A DNA stretch of 8,117 bases from contig JAGQUI010000109.1 in NCBI GenBank assembly GCA_020438595.1, positions 1-8,117 of the forward strand. The letters run 5' to 3'. Both the position numbers and the translations under genes were made by a program. This document shows positions 1 to 8,117 of this stretch, piece after piece (the first letter of the stretch is position 1; each line of letters opens with the position of its first letter). This DNA is from Propionibacteriaceae bacterium. Lineage in GTDB: Bacteria; Actinomycetota; Actinomycetes; Propionibacteriales; Propionibacteriaceae. Below the pieces are notes generated by a model. The model was not told the origin of the DNA and searched no databases. It saw only the letters and a list, made by a program, of their open reading frames with translations.

Positions 1-21
1 CGCCAGGCGGATCGCCTGGCG
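1..21 (-). terminator. Hairpin terminator of the SipW-type exported protein gene
   Basis: A perfect 9-bp inverted repeat (CGCCAGGCG, loop GAT, CGCCTGGCG) lies 6 nt beyond the stop codon of the exported-protein gene. Its position and strength fit an intrinsic terminator for that gene. Any T-tract would fall outside the window, so the call rests on the stem and its position. With a 3-nt loop it could also serve a convergent gene to the left. Confidence 0.6.
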
Positions 22-27
22 CCCGGC

Positions 28-642
28 TTACTGCGAGATCGCCTGGAACTGCCAGGTCACGGAGCCGGTCTGGCTCTGGACGAGACCAGAACCCGCGGTG
101 ACCTTGAAGCACAGGTAGGCGGGAGCGCCGGCGACCGTGGTCGGCGAGCCCATGTTCAGGCTGATCGTGCTGGCGCCGGTCACCGAGGTGACGGCGGTGC
201 CGGCCGCGACGACCGTCGTCCCGGTCGTGCTCGTCGTGCAGCCCGCCGAGGCGGTCTTGACAACCTCGTAGGTCAGGTTGGTCACGGTGCCGGTGCTCGT
301 CGGAGCGAGCATCGTGACGGTCGCGTTGTTCGTGGTGCCCGCTCCGAGACGGAGCGCGAACGGCGCTGCGACGACGTCGCCCGGGGTGAGATTGCTCACC
401 GGGGCCGTGAAGCTGAGCGTGCCCGCCGCAGCACTCGACACGTGCTCGCTGAAGGTGGCCTGCGACGCGTCGACCGCGCCCTCGAGGTTGAAGTAGCCGG
501 CCGTGAAGGTGGCCTTGGCGTACTCGGAGTCGTTCCACGATGCCAGGGTGGCCATCGTGCCTACGCCGAGGACGAGGCCCCCGGCCAGGACTGCTGCGAC
601 CTTGCGACCCCTCTGCCGCTTGGTCTCGGTGGTGGTGTTCAC
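28..642 (-). CDS. Alternate (SipW-type) signal peptide exported protein
   Basis: A small secreted or surface protein of 204 aa; its function is unknown. The N-terminus has a basic patch (KRQRGRK, residues 8-14), a hydrophobic core (about 15-34) and then ASWNDSEYAKATFTAGYFNL from residue 34. This W-x-D-x-E...FTAGxFNLEG block is the hallmark of the actinobacterial alternate signal peptide proteins, which are processed by SipW-like signal peptidases; some relatives (TasA, camelysin) form surface fibres. The mature part is rich in Thr, Ala, Ser and Val, probably a beta-sandwich, with two Cys (135, 178) that could form a disulfide. No sortase motif, no C-terminal membrane segment. The start is GTG at 640-642, with AAAGAGG seven nt upstream. 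It sits alone in its own transcription unit, with a promoter candidate at 691-718 and a hairpin just after the stop. Family assignment is firm; fibre formation is inference. No SipW peptidase gene is visible here; it may lie to the left. Confidence 0.85.
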   Translation of the reverse strand: MNTTTETKRQRGRKVAAVLAGGLVLGVGTMATLASWNDSEYAKATFTAGYFNLEGAVDASQATFSEHVSSAAAGTLSFTAPVSNLTPGDVVAAPFALRLGAGTTNNATVTMLAPTSTGTVTNLTYEVVKTASAGCTTSTTGTTVVAAGTAVTSVTGASTISLNMGSPTTVAGAPAYLCFKVTAGSGLVQSQTGSVTWQFQAISQ

Positions 643-690
643 TGTTGCGCCTCTTTCTTGGTCCCCTAATGGACGGATGAGTAACTGGAG

Positions 691-718
691 ATTATCCGGA
701 TGTGCGTCCAGGATTCAA
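691..718 (-). promoter_or_regulatory. Candidate sigma-70-type promoter of the exported protein gene
   Basis: On the minus strand TTGAAT (713-718) and GATAAT (691-696) are separated by 16 nt. Both are close to the -35/-10 consensus and lie in a locally AT-richer stretch. A start site near 684 would give an untranslated leader of about 40 nt before the GTG at 642. This is a pattern match only. Confidence 0.5.
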
Positions 719-844
719 TGTGCAACTAAACCCTGATGGCGCCGCCAGCGGTGTTTCTTAATCATGGTTAACGCCTGAGCGCAGGGTCCTTGGGCCGCCT
801 AAAATGCCTTGTCACCTACGTGAGTGGCACCCGGAAGAGCACCT

Positions 845-968
845 GTCACTCACCCGGATGACATTACGGAAATCGACATTCTGTCACTCGCGAGGGGGAC
901 CTCATTAATGAACCGGTCACCCATTTGGGGACGTCCTGCAAATTCAGAATCGTCACCCTTTCGGGGAC
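845..968. repeat. Four spaced GTCAC...GAC dyad repeats, possible solo IS end
   Basis: Four related 17-18-bp units start at 845, 883, 916 and 952: GTCACTCACCCGGATGAC, GTCACTCGCGAGGGGGAC, GTCACCCATTTGGGGAC and GTCACCCTTTCGGGGAC. Each is a near-palindrome (GTC..CC/GGGGAC) and start-to-start spacing is 38, 33 and 36 bp. A fifth bare GTCAC sits at 811. The octamer TGTCACTC occurs at both 844 and 882. Multiple short repeats near the tips, often with GTCCCC/GGGGAC, recall the ends of IS21-family elements, but no transposase gene is nearby, so this would be a remnant or a solo end. Alternatively it is an array of binding sites for a dimeric DNA-binding protein. Confidence 0.55.
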
Positions 969-1002
969 GCCCGCTCGACGTCCACCCGCCCCGGATGCAG
1001 AG

Positions 1003-1036
1003 CAGGAGCGGGCGACCCGAAGGGCGCCCGCTCCTG
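1003..1036 (-). terminator. Terminator-like hairpin after pheT
   Basis: A perfect 12-bp stem (CAGGAGCGGGCG/CGCCCGCTCCTG) encloses a 10-nt loop that can itself fold as CCC-GAA-GGG. It starts 13 nt past the pheT stop codon. There is no strong T-tract on either strand, which is common for actinobacterial terminators. It most likely ends the pheST transcript. Confidence 0.75.
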
Positions 1037-1049
1037 ATTGCCCAGGGCC

Positions 1050-5550
<4,501 letters not shown>

Positions 5551-5577
5551 CGTCGGTCCTCTTCTCGGATGTGGTGA

Positions 5578-5606
5578 ACGGCCGGGCCCTTCGCGGGCCC
5601 GGCCGT
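5578..5606 (-). terminator. Strong GC hairpin between rplT and the methyltransferase gene
   Basis: A perfect 12-bp stem (ACGGCCGGGCCC/GGGCCCGGCCGT) with a 5-nt loop lies 15 nt past the rplT stop, inside a 71-nt gap. It has no T-tract. It may end or weaken transcription of the infC-rpmI-rplT operon before the methyltransferase and pheST, or protect the 3' end of the ribosomal-protein mRNA. Confidence 0.65.
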
Positions 5607-5621
5607 CGGTGACCTCTGGGG

Positions 5622-5990
5622 TCAGGCGGCCTGGGCCGGCTGGTTGGCCTTGGCGAGCTCCACCAGGGCCGCAAAGGCGCCGCTGTCGTTCACGGCGAGC
5701 TCGGCCAGCATCTTGCGGTCGACCTCGACACCGGCGGTCTTCAGGCCGCTGATGAACCGGTTGTAGGTCATGCCCTCGGCGCGGCACGCCGCGTTGATCC
5801 GCTGGATCCACAGCGTCCGGAAGTCACCCTTGCGGGCGCGGCGGTCGCGGTAGGCGTAGGTGTAGGAATGCAGCAGCTGTTCCTTGGCCTTGCGGTACAG
5901 CCGGGAACGCTGGCCGCGGTAGCCGGACGCTGCGTCCAGGACCTCGCGACGCTTCTTCTGCGCGTTGACGGAACGCTTCACTCGAGCCAT
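5622..5990 (-). CDS. rplT: 50S ribosomal protein bL20
   Basis: A primary 23S rRNA-binding protein needed early in large-subunit assembly, 122 aa. The sequence is canonical: [18 protein letters not shown], then a basic helical stretch with [40 protein letters not shown] (about 46-65) and [20 protein letters not shown] (65-84), with a short Ala-rich tail. The ATG at 5988-5990 has GAGGAG 8 nt upstream. It is last in infC-rpmI-rplT, 31 nt after rpmI. In Firmicutes and E. coli, L20 represses this operon through an RNA structure. I see no recognisable match to those RNAs here, so control by L20 is unproven. Confidence 0.99.
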   Translation of the reverse strand: MARVKRSVNAQKKRREVLDAASGYRGQRSRLYRKAKEQLLHSYTYAYRDRRARKGDFRTLWIQRINAACRAEGMTYNRFISGLKTAGVEVDRKMLAELAVNDSGAFAALVELAKANQPAQAA

Positions 5991-6021
5991 GTCTGTTACT
6001 CCTCAGTTCCTCGGGTGGACG

Positions 6022-6228
6022 TCACTTGGCCTTGTACTTGCCCAGCAGGCGACGCGCCTTCTTGGCGTCACCGGGGGCCACGACCTTGTCGCCGTCGAGA
6101 CGACGGGTCCGGCTGGTCGGCTTGTGCTCGTTCAGGTGCATCTTGCCGGCCTGGCGGTGCATGACCTTGCCCGAGCCGGTCACCCGGAAGCGCTTCTTGG
6201 CGCCCGAGTGGGTCTTCATCTTCGGCAT
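6022..6228 (-). CDS. rpmI: 50S ribosomal protein bL35
   Basis: A small basic protein of the large ribosomal subunit, 68 aa. The start [20 protein letters not shown] and the end of the form [15 protein letters not shown] are the standard L35 signature, with [20 protein letters not shown] between. The ATG at 6226-6228 has AAGGA 7 nt upstream. It lies 23 nt after infC and 31 nt before rplT, the classic IF3-L35-L20 operon order, so the three are surely co-transcribed. No anomaly seen. Confidence 0.99.
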   Translation of the reverse strand: MPKMKTHSGAKKRFRVTGSGKVMHRQAGKMHLNEHKPTSRTRRLDGDKVVAPGDAKKARRLLGKYKAK

Positions 6229-6251
6229 AGCTGTGTCCTTCTCTTCTTCTC

Positions 6252-6941
6252 TTACAGGTCGATGTCGGGGTCCATGTTGTCCGCGGGCCCCCGCTTCTTC
6301 TTCGGGTGGGCGGACGCGTGGGCCGCGGCGCGCAGCTCGGCCTCCTGCCGGCGCTCCTCCTCGGCGCTGGCGGCACGGTCGGCGGCCTTCGCGGCCTTGG
6401 CCGCCTCCACCTCGACGCGGGCCTCGCTCTTCTTCCGCGTCGGCGAGAGCACCATCAGCATGTTCCGGCCGTCCTGCTTCGGCGCCGACTCGATGAAGCC
6501 GTCCTCGGCCACGTCGTCGGCGAGCTTCTTGAGCAGGTTGAAGCCCAGTTCGGGCCGGCTCTGCTCGCGGCCGCGGAACATGATGGTGATCTTGACCTTG
6601 TCGCCGGCCTTCAGGAACCGGACCACGTGACCCTTCTTGGTCTCGTAGTCGTGGCTGTCGATCTTCGGCCGGAGCTTCATCTCCTTGATCACCGTGTTGG
6701 TCTGGTTGCGCCGCGACTCGCGGGCCTTCTGCGCCGCCTCGTACTTGAACTTGCCGTAGTCCATCAACTTCGCCACCGGCGGCCGCGCCATCGGGGCCAC
6801 CTCGACCAGGTCGAGGTCGGCCTCCCGGGCCAGCCGCAGGGCGTCCTCGATGCGCACGATGCCCACCTGTTCGCCCGCAGGGCCGACCAGGCGTACCTCG
6901 TTCACGTGGATGCGTTCGTTGATCCGCGGTTCAGTGCTGAT
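6252..6941 (-). CDS. infC: Translation initiation factor IF-3 (AUC start)
   Basis: IF-3 binds the 30S subunit, blocks premature 50S joining and checks the start codon-initiator tRNA pair. With the start chosen here it is 229 aa: N-terminal domain about 4-75 ([24 protein letters not shown] at 23-29, [21 protein letters not shown] from residue 60), linker, C-terminal 30S-binding domain about 85-170 ([15 protein letters not shown] at 89-103, [13 protein letters not shown] at 121-133, [13 protein letters not shown] at 155-167), then a charged Ala/Lys/Glu-rich tail of about 60 residues typical of actinobacteria. The start is chosen as ATC at 6939-6941: GGAGGA (6946-6951) lies 4 nt in front, and the following [10 protein letters not shown] matches the family N-terminus. 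An in-frame TTG at 6951-6953 overlaps this Shine-Dalgarno and is unlikely to be used. A non-standard start is known to let IF-3 repress its own translation in E. coli (AUU). First gene of the operon. Confidence 0.95.
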   Translation of the reverse strand: MSTEPRINERIHVNEVRLVGPAGEQVGIVRIEDALRLAREADLDLVEVAPMARPPVAKLMDYGKFKYEAAQKARESRRNQTNTVIKEMKLRPKIDSHDYETKKGHVVRFLKAGDKVKITIMFRGREQSRPELGFNLLKKLADDVAEDGFIESAPKQDGRNMLMVLSPTRKKSEARVEVEAAKAAKAADRAASAEEERRQEAELRAAAHASAHPKKKRGPADNMDPDIDL

Positions 6942-6945
6942 GTGT

Positions 6946-6951
6946 TCCTCC
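6946..6951 (-). promoter_or_regulatory. Shine-Dalgarno that sets the infC AUC start
   Basis: GGAGGA on the minus strand is a full match to the anti-Shine-Dalgarno and sits 4 nt before ATC (6939-6941). No ATG, GTG or TTG codon stands at a workable distance downstream of it in frame. The TTG at 6951-6953 overlaps it and has no comparable site of its own. Confidence 0.75.
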
Positions 6952-7139
6952 AAGGATCGGACTGTTCACGATCTCCCGGAACCGAGAAGGGCCTCCGCGC
7001 ACGCGGAGACCCTGAAGAACCGACGGCGCACCAGCACCGTCTCGTGTACCGACCCGCCACCCCGCAGGGCGGTCGGGTGGGAGTTCAGGACTCCACTTCG
7101 CGGACAGCCACCTCACGGCGGCGGTCGATCAGGCACAGA
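6952..7139 (-). promoter_or_regulatory. infC upstream region and leader
   Basis: A 198-nt gap separates infC (AUC start) from the SseB-like gene; this entry covers the part upstream of the infC ribosome binding site. It should hold the promoter and leader of the infC-rpmI-rplT operon. A -10-like TAGTCT lies at 7137-7142, overlapping the TAG stop of the upstream gene, with no convincing -35. A second fold with GACCGCC pairing to GGCGGGTC (one bulge) lies around 7046-7075, upstream of the hairpin at 6988-7013. Two stacked hairpins suggest a regulated leader, but this is only visual folding. Confidence 0.35.
6988..7013 (-). promoter_or_regulatory. Hairpin in the infC leader, possible attenuator
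   Basis: The stem is CTCCGC/GCGGAG (6993-6998 with 7003-7008) with a 4-nt loop, one C.A mismatch, then GGG/CCC and an A-T pair. On the minus strand it is followed by a modestly T-rich CTTCTCGGTT and lies about 37 nt before the infC Shine-Dalgarno. It is either an attenuator in the infC leader or a terminator for the upstream gene. It does not match a leader RNA I know. Confidence 0.45.
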
Positions 7140-7718
7140 CTACCCTGTCGACCCCTCCGGCGCCGAATCGGACCCCCGACCCCCCGAGTTGTCAGAATCT
7201 CGTGCGGCTATAGGCGCACCAGATTCTGACAAGTCGGAGAAGAGCCAGGCCCAGCCGCCGTCGTCGAGGCGGACGAGGCGGCGGCCGCGCGCCAGTTCGG
7301 CGAGCAGGTCGCCCTCGACCACCAGCGGGTGCGGGCCGGCCAGGTCGACCAGGACGGCCTCGGCATCCTGCTCCACCGCGGCCGCGGCGAGTTCGTCCAG
7401 TCGGCACGGCACCGGACGCGCGTCCGGACGCCAGCCGGCCAGGGTGTCGACGCCGGTGAAGGCGGGCAGTGCGCGCCGTCCGTCCGCGCGCTCCAGCATG
7501 ACGGCCTGCAACTCGGCGTGCCGGTCGGGGTCGGGCCCGTCGCCCCCGTCGTCGCCGAGCGCGACCACCGGCAGCAGGAACCGGGCCGTGCACAGGGCGG
7601 CGACCGCCGTCAGGTAGCCCTCGTGGTCGGACGCGGCGGCCAGCAGCGCGCGAACCTGCGGATCGGGCTCACCCCGATCCCCAGCCCACGCGGCGTTCGA
7701 TGTGCCCAGCGTGGCCAT
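7140..7718 (-). CDS. SseB-family-like protein of unknown function
   Basis: A 192-aa acidic, Ala/Asp-rich cytosolic protein with no signal peptide or membrane segment. It resembles the SseB N-terminal-domain proteins often encoded just before infC in actinobacteria: AAWAGDRGEPDPQVRALLAA near the N-terminus (9-28), LCTARFLLPVVALGDD at about 42-57, LPAFTGVDTLAGW about 84-96, then LVVEGDLL and WAWLF (156-160). The biochemical role of these proteins is unknown. The ATG at 7716-7718 is chosen because family-like sequence begins just after it; it has no Shine-Dalgarno, since the DNA in front is a repeated unit. A TTG 20 codons upstream would read through the repeat and is unlikely. The conserved part ends at Phe160; the last 32 residues (Ser/Gly/Asp-rich) are encoded by a 54-bp palindrome and the DNA after it, so the tail is probably acquired. 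The stop TAG is at 7140-7142. Confidence 0.75.
   Translation of the reverse strand: MATLGTSNAAWAGDRGEPDPQVRALLAAASDHEGYLTAVAALCTARFLLPVVALGDDGGDGPDPDRHAELQAVMLERADGRRALPAFTGVDTLAGWRPDARPVPCRLDELAAAAVEQDAEAVLVDLAGPHPLVVEGDLLAELARGRRLVRLDDGGWAWLFSDLSESGAPIAARDSDNSGGRGSDSAPEGSTG
7184..7237. repeat. 54-bp near-perfect palindrome in the 3' end of the SseB-like gene
   Basis: Arms CCGA-g-TTGTCAGAATCT (7184-7200) and AGATTCTGACAA-g-TCGG (7221-7237) are perfect apart from one mismatch. The inner 20 bp continue as GTGCG/CGCAC and a central CTATAG, with two more mismatches. In all, 24 of 27 pairs match. In RNA this makes one very long hairpin on either strand, and it could act as a terminator between the SseB-like gene and infC. 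Its form suggests a dispersed palindromic (REP-like) repeat. Confidence 0.85.
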
Positions 7719-7850
7719 GAGGACTAGCGCGAAGTCCGGACGAGTGGTGAGGAACGAACCATGAGGACTAGACGCCAAGCGCCACGCCCGCTTGCGGGCG
7801 GGAAGCGCGAAGTCTGGACGAGTGGTGAGGAACGAACCATGAGGACTAGA
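7715..7850. repeat. Repeated 44-47-nt unit between hisG and the SseB-like gene
   Basis: Two copies, 7726-7772 and 7804-7850, agree at 46 of 47 positions (only C7737 against T7815 differs). A third, partial copy of the last 13 nt (CCATGAGGACTAG) lies at 7715-7727, so that 13-mer occurs at 7715, 7759 and 7837. The first interval is exactly 44 nt (tandem); the second is 78 nt because a 31-nt GC hairpin segment lies between. The hisG stop codon (7846-7848) and the chosen start codon of the SseB-like gene (7716-7718) both fall in the 13-mer. Confidence 0.9.
7783..7802 (-). terminator. Small GC hairpin in the hisG downstream spacer
   Basis: CGCCCG (7785-7790), loop CTTG, CGGGCG (7795-7800), with two further C-G pairs past a one-base offset. 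It lies 43 nt beyond the hisG stop, between the two repeat copies. It could be a weak terminator for hisG, but there is no T-tract and it may simply be part of the repeat array. Confidence 0.35.
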
Positions 7851-8117
7851 GGCGGCAGGCGTGGATGCTGGTGACGAGGATCGCGTCCGCGCCGGTGTCC
7901 CACAGGGCGTCCATGATCCGCTGCGCCTCCCGCGCCGGGATCATCGCCCGGACCGCGACCCAGCCCTCCTTCGCCAGCGGCGAGACCGTGGGCGCGTCCA
8001 GCCCGGGCGTCACCCGGCAGGCGGCGTCCAGCAGGTCGCGGGGCACGTTGTAGTCGACCATCAGGTAGTCGCGGGCGGTGATCACCCCGTTCAGGCGGCG
8101 CTGCAGCAGGTCGAGGC
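7846..8117 (-). CDS. hisG: ATP phosphoribosyltransferase, C-terminal part (long form)
   Basis: First enzyme of histidine synthesis, joining ATP and PRPP to make phosphoribosyl-ATP; the long form is feedback-inhibited by histidine. Only the last 89 residues are in the window; the 5' part lies beyond the right edge. LDLLQRRLNGV leads into the hinge segment RDYLMVDYNVPRDLL and then the ACT-like regulatory domain: CRVTPGLDAPTVSPLAKEGW, VAVRAMIPAREAQRIMD and DTGADAILVTSIHACRL. This last block is the usual C-terminus of long-form HisG and holds the histidine-binding region. The protein therefore ends where the family normally ends. The stop TAG lies inside a repeated 13-mer shared with the downstream spacer. 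No other his gene is visible. Confidence 0.95.
   Translation of the reverse strand, partial: LDLLQRRLNGVITARDYLMVDYNVPRDLLDAACRVTPGLDAPTVSPLAKEGWVAVRAMIPAREAQRIMDALWDTGADAILVTSIHACRL

Larger units (their letters stand above)
643..1049. other. 407-nt intergenic region between pheT and the exported protein gene
   Basis: No credible gene lies here: the open frames that cross it are antisense or out-of-frame products of high-GC sequence. From right to left it contains the pheT hairpin (1003-1036), an array of spaced GTCAC dyads (845-968), a stretch at 719-843 with no clear signal apart from a further GTCAC at 811, and the promoter and ribosome binding site of the exported protein gene (650-718). 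Base composition is visibly more AT-rich at about 660-960 than in the flanking genes, fitting non-coding or acquired DNA. Confidence 0.7.

Noticed and set aside
811..968. CRISPR array formed by the GTCAC units
   Set aside because: The units are only 17-18 bp and differ in sequence, and the spacers are short and uneven (about 15-20 bp). A degenerate dyad array fits better.
5551..5811. N-terminal extension of the SpoU methyltransferase into rplT
   Set aside because: It overlaps rplT in another frame and is Arg/Gly-rich noise. The ATG at 5548-5550 has a good ribosome binding site.
6068..6376. Minus-strand frame of 102 codons overlapping rpmI and the end of infC
   Set aside because: It is out of frame with two clear genes and has no similarity of its own.
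7719..7778. TTG start giving the SseB-like protein 20 more residues
   Set aside because: The extra residues are translated from the repeated unit, no Shine-Dalgarno stands before the TTG, and the family N-terminus begins after the ATG at 7716-7718.
7715..7850. CRISPR array
   Set aside because: There are only two full copies plus a fragment, one interval is a pure tandem with no spacer, and no cas genes are near.

Overview
The window is a very GC-rich stretch of chromosome. Its gene content and protein signatures point to an actinobacterium (Actinomycetota): a long-form HisG, infC-rpmI-rplT followed by a SpoU-type RNA methyltransferase and pheST, and an exported protein with the actinobacterial SipW-type signal peptide. 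The gene order infC-rpmI-rplT-RNA methyltransferase-pheS-pheT is the one known from mycobacteria and other Actinomycetota. I cannot name the genus; Propionibacteriales or a relative is a guess. Every gene I accept lies on the minus strand, so transcription runs from high to low coordinates.

Right end (7140-8117): the 3' end of hisG (ATP phosphoribosyltransferase, regulatory domain) enters from the right edge. It is followed by a 127-nt gap made mostly of a 44-47-nt repeated unit, then an SseB-family-like protein gene. The end of that gene is built from a 54-bp near-perfect palindrome.

Centre (5551-7139): the translation operon infC (IF-3), rpmI (bL35) and rplT (bL20), preceded by a leader of about 200 nt with a strong hairpin. 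infC almost certainly starts at a non-standard AUC codon with a perfect Shine-Dalgarno in front of it. A 12-bp GC hairpin follows rplT.

Left centre (1050-5550): a TrmH/SpoU 2'-O-methyltransferase with an unusual Lys/Arg-rich linker, then pheS and pheT, the two subunits of phenylalanyl-tRNA synthetase. pheS and pheT overlap by ATGA and end at a 12-bp terminator-like hairpin. Together, 1050-6941 is a block of translation functions: initiation, ribosome assembly, rRNA/tRNA modification and tRNA charging.

Left end (1-1002): a 407-nt gap, visibly more AT-rich than its surroundings. It holds a ~125-bp array of four spaced GTCAC...GAC dyads that resembles a solo insertion-sequence end, and a plausible sigma-70-type promoter. 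The promoter serves a separate gene for a small secreted, threonine/alanine-rich protein with a SipW-type signal peptide, which ends in its own hairpin at the window edge.

I found no complete new defence, mobile or biosynthetic system. The points most worth attention are the three repeat structures (around 845-968, 7184-7237 and 7715-7850) and the infC start.
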